From an uncultured Roseobacter sp. (GTDB taxonomy: Bacteria > Pseudomonadota > Alphaproteobacteria > Rhodobacterales > Rhodobacteraceae): a DNA stretch of 48,938 bases. The notes beneath the pieces are model-generated. The model had not been told where the DNA came from and did no database searches. It worked only from the letters and a program-made list of their open reading frames with translations. The position numbers and the translations under genes were made by a program. The stretch is taken from assembly GCA_913054455.1 (NCBI GenBank), contig CAJXIL010000008.1, positions 1 to 48,938 on the forward strand, read 5' to 3'. How positions within the stretch are numbered: the stretch's first letter is position 1; the number at the start of each line of letters is the position of its first letter. Positions 1 to 7,890 of this stretch are shown piece after piece.

Positions 1-731
1 TGATCACTGGCATGATGCTGGGACTTGTGCATTCCATCCTCAGCGTGCCCTTTGGCCTATCGCAGCATGTGGTGGGGATTGGCTTGACGCTGCTGGCCAC
101 CTCGCTCACCTTTTACACTTACCGCGTGGTCCTGCCCGAGGTCTCCTCGCCGCCCAAGATCACCGCCTTTCAACCCTATGAGATCCCGCTGTTATCCGAT
201 CTGCCCCTGGTGGGTCCTGCGCTGTTTTCGCAAACGCCGCTCACCTATGCGGGATTCATCCTGGCCGGGCTGACTGTGGTAGTGCTTTATCGCACACCGC
301 TGGGCCTGGCGGTGCGCGCCGCAGGCGAGAACCCCTCGGCGGTGGCCGCCCAGGGTCTCTCTGTGACCGCCATCCGCATGGGAGCTGTGATTGTGGGCTC
401 TGGCTTCATGGCTGTGGGCGGCGCCTTCCTGACGCTCTCCGCCTTTGACAGCTTCTTTTTTGACATGGTGAACGGGCGCGGCTGGATCTGCATTGCCCTG
501 GTGGTCTTTGGGGCTTGGAAACCGGGCAAGGCCGTGCTGGGTGCTATCCTGTTTGCCGCATTTGATGCGCTACAAATCCGCCTGCAACAGACCGGCGTTG
601 GGGCCGTGGTCCCCTATCAGGTCTTTTTGATGATGCCCTATTTCCTGTCCATTCTGGCCCTGGTGGTGATGTCCCGCCGCGCCGAGATCCCAGCGGCGCT
701 GATGGTGCCCTTCAATAAGGGAGAGAGATGA
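1..731 (+). CDS. ABC transporter permease (BPD_transp_2 type), 5'-truncated
   Basis: The frame is open to the left window edge, so this is the C-terminal part of a larger permease; the first ATG (position 12) is internal. The visible ~240 residues contain several hydrophobic membrane segments and the EAA-like loop 'TPLGLAVRAAGENPSAVAAQ', typical of the BPD_transp_2 permeases that import nucleosides or simple sugars (YufQ/RbsC-like). The stop overlaps the ATG of the next gene, a cytosine-deaminase family enzyme, by the 4-bp ATGA. That coupling suggests the transporter imports the base or nucleoside used by the deaminase. The family is fairly sure; the substrate is inferred from context only. 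Confidence 0.82.
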   Translation, partial: ITGMMLGLVHSILSVPFGLSQHVVGIGLTLLATSLTFYTYRVVLPEVSSPPKITAFQPYEIPLLSDLPLVGPALFSQTPLTYAGFILAGLTVVVLYRTPLGLAVRAAGENPSAVAAQGLSVTAIRMGAVIVGSGFMAVGGAFLTLSAFDSFFFDMVNGRGWICIALVVFGAWKPGKAVLGAILFAAFDALQIRLQQTGVGAVVPYQVFLMMPYFLSILALVVMSRRAEIPAALMVPFNKGER

Positions 732-2017
732 TGTTTGATCTGCTGATCAAGGGCGGCACCCTGCCCGATGGCAACCAGCGCGATATTGCCATCACCGGTG
801 ATCGCATTGCCGCTATCGAACCAAAGATCGATGCAAAGGCCCGCGAGGTGATCGACGCGACAGGCGACCTGGTTTCCCCCCCCTTTGTCGATCCCCATTT
901 CCACCTGGATGCGACGCTCTCTTACGGGCTGCCTCGGGTGAATGGCTCTGGTACTCTGCTTGAAGGGATTTCCCTTTGGGGCGAGCTGCGCGACCAGACC
1001 ACAGTTGATGAGATGGTCGAGCGCGCCCTGATCTATTGCGATTGGGCCGCCAGCCTCGGGCTTTTGACTATTCGTAGCCATGTAGACACCACGCCGGATC
1101 ACCTCAACACCGTCACTGCCATGCTGGAGGTGCGCGAAAAGGTCAAAGATTACATCGACCTGCAATTGGTCGCCTTTCCCCAGGATGGGCTGTATCGCAG
1201 CCCTACCGGGCGCGAGAACCTGCTACGGGCGCTGGATATGGGGGTCGAAGTGGTTGGTGGCATTCCCCATTTTGAACGCACCATGGCGGATGGGGCGGCC
1301 TCGGTGCGGGATCTCTGCGAAATCGCCGCCGCGCGCGGCCTGATGGTGGATATGCATTGCGATGAGAGCGACGATCCGCAGTCGCGCCATATCGAAACCC
1401 TCGCCTATGAGGCCCAGCGTTTGGGGCTTCAGGGACGGGTTGCGGGCTCACATCTGACCTCGATGCATTCCATGGACAATTATTATGTCTCCAAACTGCT
1501 GCCCTTGATCGCTGAGGCCGGGGTGTCTGCCATCCCCAATCCGCTGATCAACATCATGCTGCAGGGGCGCCACGATACCTTTCCCAAACGGCGCGGTTTG
1601 ACGCGGGTCAAGGAAATGCAGGCCATGGGCATTCCCGTCGGCTGGGGACAGGACTGCGTGCGCGACCCCTGGTATTCCTTGGGCACTGGCGACATGTTGG
1701 ACGTGGCCTTTATGGGGCTGCATGTGGCGCAGATGAGCCATCCAGACGAGATGGCGCGCTGTTTCACCATGGTGACCGAGACCAACGCCCAGATCGTCGG
1801 TGCGCAGGACTACGGGCTCAAGCTCGGCACACAGGCCTCGCTGGTGGTGCTGGACGCTGGCAACCCCACTGAGGCCGTCCGTTTGCGCCCCGCCCGTCTG
1901 GCAGTAGTATCCAAAGGACGGGTGATCGCCCGGTCTCCCCGTGGTGATGCGGATCTGTCTATACCCGACCGTCCTGGTAAGGTCAGACGACGCCATGGCG
2001 TTGCCAGCGCAATTTAA
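728..2017 (+). CDS. codA: Cytosine deaminase family amidohydrolase (possible 5-methylcytosine deaminase)
   Basis: A 429-aa amidohydrolase of the CodA family, which hydrolyses cytosine to uracil and ammonia in the cytoplasm. Metal and catalytic residues can be placed: H57 and H59 in 'VDPHFHLDATL', H210 and E213 in 'MHCDESDDPQSR', H242 in 'GSHLTSMHS', and D309 in 'GQDCVRDPWY'. Q152 matches the base-reading Gln of E. coli CodA. The residue after D309 is Cys310, where E. coli CodA has Asp314. From family knowledge, homologues lacking that Asp, including one from Rhodobacter sphaeroides, deaminate 5-methylcytosine, so that substrate is a real possibility here. The gene is ATGA-coupled to the permease upstream. 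A degraded second copy of its C-terminus lies at 2693-2858. Confidence 0.9.
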   Translation: MMFDLLIKGGTLPDGNQRDIAITGDRIAAIEPKIDAKAREVIDATGDLVSPPFVDPHFHLDATLSYGLPRVNGSGTLLEGISLWGELRDQTTVDEMVERALIYCDWAASLGLLTIRSHVDTTPDHLNTVTAMLEVREKVKDYIDLQLVAFPQDGLYRSPTGRENLLRALDMGVEVVGGIPHFERTMADGAASVRDLCEIAAARGLMVDMHCDESDDPQSRHIETLAYEAQRLGLQGRVAGSHLTSMHSMDNYYVSKLLPLIAEAGVSAIPNPLINIMLQGRHDTFPKRRGLTRVKEMQAMGIPVGWGQDCVRDPWYSLGTGDMLDVAFMGLHVAQMSHPDEMARCFTMVTETNAQIVGAQDYGLKLGTQASLVVLDAGNPTEAVRLRPARLAVVSKGRVIARSPRGDADLSIPDRPGKVRRRHGVASAI

Positions 2018-2054
2018 CCGCCGCCTTCGTTCTTTGCCTCTTCAAAGCATTTCA

Positions 2055-2097
2055 CTTTACAAGCCACTCGCGACAATCAATCCTTGATTGTGTAAAG
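2055..2097 (+). terminator. Hairpin after codA, possible terminator
   Basis: CTTTAC (2055-2060) pairs with GTAAAG (2092-2097), enclosing a perfect 8-bp stem ACAATCAA/TTGATTGT (2073-2080/2084-2091) with a 3-nt loop. A short T run (AAGTTTTTC) follows near 2100. It lies between codA and the small secreted gene and could end codA transcription; it could also be a 5' leader structure of the next gene. Confidence 0.35.
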
Positions 2098-2123
2098 ATA
2101 AGTTTTTCAAACTGAGGTATTAG

Positions 2124-2696
2124 ATGAAGAAGCTGTTTTCTTGCCTGTGTGCTCTATTCTGCTTGGCGACCCCCGCTTTTGCGGATCTCAAACAATGCCA
2201 AACTCTGTATTCCTCCGCCCCCCGGCACCTAGGCGGATTTCCCTTAACCGATAGTCATAATTATGAAAAGGACAGCCGCGGCGCAGGCTATGCATTGCAA
2301 TTTGGCGAAATCGGAAAAAGCTGGGCAACTCTGTTTTTCTATGACCAGCGGCGCAGGAAGATCCGGGAAGCCCATGTCCTCCGGGAAGCCACGCAAGCGG
2401 GAAACGAGGTCATGAGGCAGCGTCTGCTGTCCTTTGCTCAGATGGAAGATGGGACAAAAATTGACCAAGAATGACCCGTCAACATAAAGGAGACAGGGGG
2501 TTTTCCCTCGGTGATTCAAGTAGAGTATGAGATCTTCTTTGAACCCCAAGGGGCTCCGGTGACAAATGACTTCCTGACCATGGGTGCGGTCAACAATTGC
2601 TATGTAAAGTTGCGTTTCTCAAGCTATGGGAATCGCAAATCCAGCATCCGCAAATTCGACGCGATCAAACGTCAGATGCGAGAGGCCTTCCAGTAG
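2124..2696 (+). pseudogene. Small secreted protein split by an in-frame TGA
   Basis: The first part (2124-2474) starts MKKLFSCLCALFCLATPAFA, a clear signal peptide with an AFA cleavage site, and runs 116 residues to a TGA at 2472-2474. The same frame then continues without another stop to 2696, including 'GAPVTNDFLTMGAVNNCYV' and 'VKLRFSSYGNRKSSIRK', which read like the C-terminal half of one ~190-aa periplasmic protein. The simplest reading is a nonsense mutation in a once-intact secreted protein. Alternatives are a short functional N-terminal protein or, unlikely, readthrough. I do not recognise the family. Confidence 0.6.
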
Positions 2697-2858
2697 GCGT
2701 TTTAGCCCCTGCCAGCGCTACTGCTCTGACGCACCGCCCGGCAGGCGGCGGTGGTGACCAATGGTCTGGTCATAGCCCGCATGCCCCGTGGTGGCGCCAA
2801 ACTGTCACTGCCTGATCGCCCGAGCGCAGTGCGGCGGCATCATAGCCTTGGGGCTTGA
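2693..2858 (+). pseudogene. Remnant of a second codA-like gene (C-terminus only)
   Basis: Two frames together reproduce the last ~55 residues of the codA product. 2693-2743 reads VGVLAPASATALTHRPA, matching the VVLDAGNPTEAVRLRPA stretch of codA. After a frameshift near 2742, 2745-2858 reads AAVVTNGLVIARMPRGG and then LSLPDRP, matching LAVVSKGRVIARSPRGD and LSIPDRP, with a TGA at the equivalent end. No N-terminal part is present. It is the tail of a tandem paralogue lost by deletion, with the broken secreted gene lying between the two copies. Confidence 0.7.
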
Positions 2859-3032
2859 CCCCAAAGCAAATGCGGCCTACCCAAAGCGCAGGTTGTAGAC
2901 ACCTGCCGCCCGCTGACTCTTTGTCTTGGTAAAGTTCTACGACGTCACATGACGATCTCTTTCCGCCAATCGCGCGGATGGCAATGCGGGTCCCATCTTC
3001 ACTTTCGCGATTTGACTTAAGGAATATGGTAT

Positions 3033-4421
3033 ATGTCTGACGCCCCCACCAATACCTTCATCACTGGTCCATTAGGGACCATCTACCTAAAAACTGCCCT
3101 GCCGATCATTCTTGTAATGGGCATGAATGGCCTGCTGTCGGTCACCGATGCGTTGTTTCTTGGTATCTATGTCGGGCCAGAGGCCCTGGCCGCCGTCACC
3201 CTGATGTTCCCGATCTACATGCTGATCGTGGCGCTTTCGACACTGGTTTCCAACGGTATGTCTAGTCTGCTGGCCCGAGCTTTTGGTGCCAGCGAATTGG
3301 ATCGTGCAGGCCGCATTTATACCGGAGCCCACGGGCTGGCACTGAGCCTTGGGCTGGCGCTCATTGTCTTGTTTTTCTTTCTTGGCCATCCAATGGCCCT
3401 TCTGGTTGCAGGCGGTTCTCAAGAGCTGGCACAAATGGGGCTGGTCTATCTGCAGATCACGGTGCTGTTCTCACCGCTCCTGTTTGTCCTCTCCGTCAAT
3501 TCAGATGCGCTGCGCAACGAAGGCCGTGTTGGCTTTATGGCCGCGATGAGCCTGCTGGTCTCAATCGCCAATATCGGCTTCAACTATGTACTGATTGCTC
3601 TGCTTGATATGGGTGTGGCCGGGTCTGCCTACGGGACGGCTGCGGCGCAGGCACTGGCCTTTGAGATTATCCTCGGCTTTCGTCTGCTTGGAACAACAGC
3701 CCTGCGCCCGAATCTATTGCTGAGATTTTCTCCTATCGGGTTTTGGGGACGCATTCTTGCCTTAGGAGCACCGCAAAGCCTTAACTTTCTGGGCCTTGCA
3801 CTGGGGTCAGCAGCGATCATTACAGCCCTGCAATGGTTCGGCGGAGAAAACTACCCAGACACGGTTTCAGCCTATGGGATCATCACCCGTGTCATCACCT
3901 TTGCCTTTTTGCCGCTTTTGGGTCTGTCTTTTGCGATGCAAACGATCACTGGAAACAACTATGGTGCCGAACTGTGGCACCGTTCTGATGCCAGCCTGCA
4001 GATCGCGCTAACCGGGGCCTTTGTTTATTGCACCTTGGTTCAGATCCTGGTGATGAGCCTACCCACCGCAATCGCCAGCGCCTTTGTTGAGGACCAAGCC
4101 GTGATTGCAGAAGTGGCGCGCATCCTGCCGGTGATGACCTGCGTGTTCTTCCTGATGGGGCCTTTGATGATGCTGGCCAGCTATTTTCAGGCCATCGGCG
4201 CCGCCACCAAAGCCGCCATTCTGGGGTTGAGCAAGACCTATGCCTTTGCCATACCGCTGACCTTTTTGCTGCCGCTGCAATTTGGGGAAGCTGGCATCTG
4301 GTATGCCGGACCATTGGCCGAAGTATTGCTCTGCGCACTCACAGTGATGGTGCTATGGAAATTGACCCAAGACAGGCAACTGAAATGGGGGCTCTTTCAC
4401 CGCGCGGCAAAGATGCCCTAG
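3033..4421 (+). CDS. MATE family efflux transporter
   Basis: A 462-aa inner-membrane protein with about 12 hydrophobic segments arranged as two similar halves, as in MATE (NorM/DinF-type) cation-coupled drug or metabolite exporters. Recognisable features are the N-terminal 'LKTALPIILVMGMNGLLSVTDALFLG' region, the 'SSLLARAFGA' loop of the first bundle and 'GITRVITFAFLPLLGLSFAMQ'-like sequence opening the second bundle. The length is usual for the family. AAGGA lies ~10 nt before the ATG, supporting the start. It stands alone between codA and the convergent liv operon and shares a bidirectional terminator with livF. The substrate cannot be told. Confidence 0.9.
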   Translation: MSDAPTNTFITGPLGTIYLKTALPIILVMGMNGLLSVTDALFLGIYVGPEALAAVTLMFPIYMLIVALSTLVSNGMSSLLARAFGASELDRAGRIYTGAHGLALSLGLALIVLFFFLGHPMALLVAGGSQELAQMGLVYLQITVLFSPLLFVLSVNSDALRNEGRVGFMAAMSLLVSIANIGFNYVLIALLDMGVAGSAYGTAAAQALAFEIILGFRLLGTTALRPNLLLRFSPIGFWGRILALGAPQSLNFLGLALGSAAIITALQWFGGENYPDTVSAYGIITRVITFAFLPLLGLSFAMQTITGNNYGAELWHRSDASLQIALTGAFVYCTLVQILVMSLPTAIASAFVEDQAVIAEVARILPVMTCVFFLMGPLMMLASYFQAIGAATKAAILGLSKTYAFAIPLTFLLPLQFGEAGIWYAGPLAEVLLCALTVMVLWKLTQDRQLKWGLFHRAAKMP

Positions 4422-4437
4422 TCTAGGTGCAAATGCC

Positions 4438-4469
4438 ACGGAGATGGGGGACACCGCCCCCATCTCCGT
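4438..4469. terminator. Bidirectional hairpin terminator between MATE gene and livF
   Basis: ACGGAGATGGGGG (4438-4450) pairs perfectly with CCCCCATCTCCGT (4457-4469): a 13-bp stem with loop ACACCG. It lies between the stop of the + strand MATE gene and the stop of livF on the - strand, the usual place for a shared terminator. The T tract after it is weak (ATTGTTCTGT). Confidence 0.75.
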
Positions 4470-4490
4470 ATTGTTCTGTGATAGCAGCGC

Positions 4491-5180
4491 TCAAACACCG
4501 AGAAAACGGTCCGTTAGCTCTGGCGTAAGGTCCGCCATGCGGCCAGACCAGACGGTTTCCCCCTTGTTCAGGATCATCGCCTTATCCGCGACCTGTGCCA
4601 GTTCCTTAAGGGTCTTGTCGACCACCAGGATGGACATTCCGGTTTGGGATTTGAGCTGGCCAATCGCAGCCCAGATCTCTTGCCGCACCACCGGAGCAAG
4701 GCCTTCGGTGGCCTCATCTAGGATCAGCAGCTGCGGGTTGGTCATCAGGGCCCGACCAATGGCCAGCATCTGTTGTTCCCCCCCCGATAGGGAGGCCGCC
4801 TTCTGGCCCCGCCGCTCTGCCAATCGTGGAAACAGCTCTGCCACCTTGGCAAAATCCCACTCCCCCGAGCGCGCAGCCGCTGTCAGGTTTTCCTCCACCG
4901 TCAGGGGCGCAAAACAACGGCGCCCCTCTGGCACCAGGCCGACACCAAGCTGGGCAATCCGATGGGATTTCATCTGCCGCAAATTGCGCCCAGCAAAGTC
5001 CAACACCCCATCCGAGGCCGCCAACATTCCGCAGATCACCTTGATCGTGGTGCTTTTGCCCATGCCGTTGCGCCCCATCAGTGCCAGGACTTCCCCTCTA
5101 TCAATCGCAAGATCGACGCCAAACAACGCCTGCGAAGGGCCATAGGAGGCGGTAAGCCCCTGAACATTCAAAAGGCTCAT
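4491..5180 (-). CDS. livF: Branched-chain amino acid type ABC transporter, ATP-binding protein LivF
   Basis: A 229-aa ATPase of a hydrophobic amino acid uptake (HAAT) transporter. It shows Walker A GRNGMGKST (residues 36-44), the ABC signature LSGGEQQ, Walker B 'LLILDEATEGL' and the LivF-typical 'IRQEI..' helix region. The ATG overlaps the livG stop by ATGA, so translation is coupled. It is the last gene of livKHMGF. HAAT systems import branched-chain amino acids but also urea, amides and other amino acid derivatives; the nearby ectoine-type catabolic operon leaves other substrates open. Confidence 0.92.
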   Translation of the reverse strand: MSLLNVQGLTASYGPSQALFGVDLAIDRGEVLALMGRNGMGKSTTIKVICGMLAASDGVLDFAGRNLRQMKSHRIAQLGVGLVPEGRRCFAPLTVEENLTAAARSGEWDFAKVAELFPRLAERRGQKAASLSGGEQQMLAIGRALMTNPQLLILDEATEGLAPVVRQEIWAAIGQLKSQTGMSILVVDKTLKELAQVADKAMILNKGETVWSGRMADLTPELTDRFLGV

Positions 5181-5932
5181 GCTTGCTCCTCTTCGCCAAG
5201 ATAGGCGCGGCGCACCTCTGAATTGTTGCGGATCTCATCCGCCGTACCGCTGGCAATCACCTCGCCATAAACCAACACCGAAATACGATCTGCCAGCGCA
5301 AACACCGCGTCCATGTCATGTTCGACCAATAGGATCGGCGCCTCATGCCGCAGCCTTTCGAGAAACGCGGTGAGATCCTTTGATCCACTGGCGCCAAGTC
5401 CCGCCATGGGTTCATCCATCAGAAACAAACGTGGTTTCAGAGTCAGGGCAACAGCCACCTCCAGCTGGCGGCGCTGGCCATGGGACAGATCCGAGGTTCG
5501 CTGCTGTGCCGCCTCGTGCAACCCAACCCGCGTGAGCGCTTCTTGCGCCGTAGCAAGCAGGGCCTTGTCCTTCATGACATTGCGAAACAACCCAAAAGCC
5601 CTGCCCCGTGCGCCCAGCGCGCCCAGCACCACGTTCTGCAGGACAGAGAACTCCATCGCCAGTGAGGAAATCTGAAAGGTCCGCCCCAGCCCCAAACGCG
5701 CCCGCGCGACGGTATCCAGTGCGGTGACATCCCGCCCCAATGCCTCGATCCGGCCGCTATCGGGTTGCAGGTTGCCAGAGATCTGTTTGATCAATGTCGA
5801 TTTACCCGCCCCGTTGGGACCAATCAGCGCGTGAATTTCACCTGGGCGCAGATCAAGCGAAATTTCATTGCTGGCCTTCAGGGCACCAAAGCTCTTGGAC
5901 AGGTTTTCAACTCTCAAGACCGGCTCAGTCAT
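5177..5932 (-). CDS. livG: Branched-chain amino acid type ABC transporter, ATP-binding protein LivG
   Basis: A 251-aa ATPase with Walker A GPNGAGKST, a variant signature LSHGQRRQ (His in place of the first Gly of LSGGQ, common in LivG) and Walker B 'LFLMDEPMAGL'. It carries the longer LivG-type C-terminus 'EEVRRAYLGEE'-like end. I chose the ATG at 5932 (MTEPVLRVENLSKSFG) because GGGAGGTG precedes it; the longer frame from a TTG at 5962 would overlap livM by 38 bp. With this start it overlaps livM by 8 bp and livF by 4 bp. Confidence 0.92.
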   Translation of the reverse strand: MTEPVLRVENLSKSFGALKASNEISLDLRPGEIHALIGPNGAGKSTLIKQISGNLQPDSGRIEALGRDVTALDTVARARLGLGRTFQISSLAMEFSVLQNVVLGALGARGRAFGLFRNVMKDKALLATAQEALTRVGLHEAAQQRTSDLSHGQRRQLEVAVALTLKPRLFLMDEPMAGLGASGSKDLTAFLERLRHEAPILLVEHDMDAVFALADRISVLVYGEVIASGTADEIRNNSEVRRAYLGEEEQA

Positions 5933-6908
5933 GTGCCACCTCCCGGCCCAGAAGGGCACCAATCAAACCACCCCGGGCAAAGAGCACCATACCAAGGAGC
6001 AGTAGGCCGAGGAAAATCTGCCAATATTCGCTAATCCCGCCCAGAAAATGTTCCAGCAGGATATAGACTGCCGCACCAACGACAGGCCCATAGAGCCGCC
6101 CAACACCACCGAGAATGACAAAAATCATGATCTCGCCACTGGTGTGCCAGCTGAGCATGGTGGGGCTGACAAAACGGTTGAGATCCGCGAACAACGCCCC
6201 GGCCAAACCAGTGATCGCCCCAGAAATGACAAAGGCCATAAGCCGCAGCTTGAATGGGGCCAGGCCAACAGTTTCCACCCGCTCCTCAGACTGGCGTGCT
6301 GCCGAAAGTGCCAGGCCAAAGGCCGATTGTGCCACGCGTGCGGCAGACCACAGCGTGAGGCAAAGGATCACAAAGGTAACGGCAAAAAACTGGATTGGGT
6401 CCAGCGTATTCACCCCTGGCATTTCATTGCGCACCCAGATCGACAGCCCGTCTTCGCCGCCATAGGCGGACCAGCTGATAGTGAAATAGTAAAGCATCTG
6501 GCCAAAGGCCAAGGTGATCATAATGAAATAGACGCCAGAGGTTCGAAGGCTGAGCGCCCCGATCACCAAAGCAGCGGCAGCACTTGCCACAACCGCGACC
6601 AGCCATATCAATGGCATCTGGTTGCTGCCTTCAAACAGGAAGGGCCAAGAAAACAGCGGCTCATAGTTCTGCGCATGAGAGGCCAGAATCCCCATGGCGT
6701 AGCCACCGATACCAAAAAAGGCCGCATGCCCTAGGCTCACCAGTCCGCCCAGACCCAAAGCGATATTCAACCCAACCCCGGCCAAAGCCAGAATGGTCAC
6801 TTTGGTTGCCAGGGTGATGAGAAAGGGCTCATCCATTTTCCAGGCTATAAGCGGCACCAGCAACAGCGCCAACAATATTCCTGCGTTAAAAATTCTTTCG
6901 CGCCCCAT
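5925..6908 (-). CDS. livM: Branched-chain amino acid type ABC transporter permease LivM
   Basis: An inner-membrane permease of ~327 aa with many hydrophobic helices and the LivM-typical sequence 'GLNIALGLGGLVSLGHAAFFGIGGYAMG' near the N-terminus (described here in two parts: GLNIALGLGGLVSLGHAAF, then FGIGGYAMG). The EAA-like loop 'LSAARQSEERVETVGL' contacts the ATPases. The ATG at 6908 begins 1 nt after the livH stop; an in-frame TTG at 6926 is an unlikely alternative. It forms the translocation pore with LivH. Confidence 0.9.
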   Translation of the reverse strand: MGRERIFNAGILLALLLVPLIAWKMDEPFLITLATKVTILALAGVGLNIALGLGGLVSLGHAAFFGIGGYAMGILASHAQNYEPLFSWPFLFEGSNQMPLIWLVAVVASAAAALVIGALSLRTSGVYFIMITLAFGQMLYYFTISWSAYGGEDGLSIWVRNEMPGVNTLDPIQFFAVTFVILCLTLWSAARVAQSAFGLALSAARQSEERVETVGLAPFKLRLMAFVISGAITGLAGALFADLNRFVSPTMLSWHTSGEIMIFVILGGVGRLYGPVVGAAVYILLEHFLGGISEYWQIFLGLLLLGMVLFARGGLIGALLGREVAHD

Positions 6909-6909
6909 C

Positions 6910-7830
6910 TTATGCGCTCCCCCCAAATAGGCCGGATGGGCGCACCAAAAGCACAGCTGCCATCAGGATATAGATCAGCATCGAGGCAAGCGATGCCCCC
7001 AGTGAAGCCGCATTTTCGGGCTCCATCATCAGCGCAAAGAGCCGCGGTAGGAACACCCCCCCAAGAGTATCCGTTAACCCCACCAGCAGTGCGCCAACCA
7101 GCGCCCCCTTGATCGACCCGATGCCGCCAATGACGATGACCACAAAGGCCAGGATCAGCACGGGCTCACCCATGCCGACCTGCACCGACTGAATGGCGCC
7201 GACCAAGGCGCCGGCCAGACCAGCCAGGGCGGCGCCGAGCGCAAAAACCAGCGTGTAGAGTTTGGAGATATCCACGCCCAGCGCCGCGATCATTTCGCGG
7301 TCGGCCTCACCAGCGCGGATCTGCACGCCAATGCGGGTGCGGGCAATCAGCCAGAACAGCCCGGCGCCAACCACCAGGCCAATCGCGATCATGGCCAGCC
7401 GGTAGAGCGGATACTGGATACCGCCGGGCAGCATTACCGGCCCTGACAGATAACTTGGCACATCCAGAAACAGCGGAAAGGAGCCAAACAGCCAACGGGT
7501 GCCCTCAGAGAAAATCAGGATCAGCGCAAATGTCGCCAGCACCTGATCCAAATGATCACGATCATAGAGGCGACGAATGACGGTGACTTCGACCAGCGCA
7601 CCAGCCGCGGCGGCAGCGGCCAGACTGGCCATAAGCGCCAACACAAAGGATCCAGTCCAGCCCGCCACAGCCGCGGCGGCAAAGGCGCCTACCATATAAA
7701 GCGCGCCATGGGCGAGGTTGATCAACCCCATGACGCCAAAGACCAGCGTCAGACCAGCAGCCATCAGGAAGAGCATGACCCCGAACTGTAAACCGTTCAG
7801 GACCTGCTCAAGAATGAGAATAAGAGACAT
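6910..7830 (-). CDS. livH: Branched-chain amino acid type ABC transporter permease LivH
   Basis: An inner-membrane permease of ~306 aa, partner of LivM. The N-terminal 'LNGLQFGVMLFLMAAGLTLV' and 'GLINLAHGALYMVGAF' are hallmarks of LivH. The EAA-like loop is 'IRAGEADREMIAALGVDI'. I use the ATG at 7830 (MSLILILEQVLNG), preceded by AAGGAAAG; the frame extends further upstream but the added residues are hydrophilic and unlike the family. It is separated from livK by 60 bp, so probably the same transcript. Confidence 0.9.
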   Translation of the reverse strand: MSLILILEQVLNGLQFGVMLFLMAAGLTLVFGVMGLINLAHGALYMVGAFAAAAVAGWTGSFVLALMASLAAAAAAGALVEVTVIRRLYDRDHLDQVLATFALILIFSEGTRWLFGSFPLFLDVPSYLSGPVMLPGGIQYPLYRLAMIAIGLVVGAGLFWLIARTRIGVQIRAGEADREMIAALGVDISKLYTLVFALGAALAGLAGALVGAIQSVQVGMGEPVLILAFVVIVIGGIGSIKGALVGALLVGLTDTLGGVFLPRLFALMMEPENAASLGASLASMLIYILMAAVLLVRPSGLFGGSA

Positions 7831-7890
7831 GGGGGATTCTTTCCTTGGGTAAGGGCCACGATCACGCGCGGCCCCACCTTTCAAGGTCGC

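Noticed and set aside
4444-5145. 233-aa + strand ORF opposite livF
   Set aside because: Antisense shadow of a certain ABC ATPase gene.
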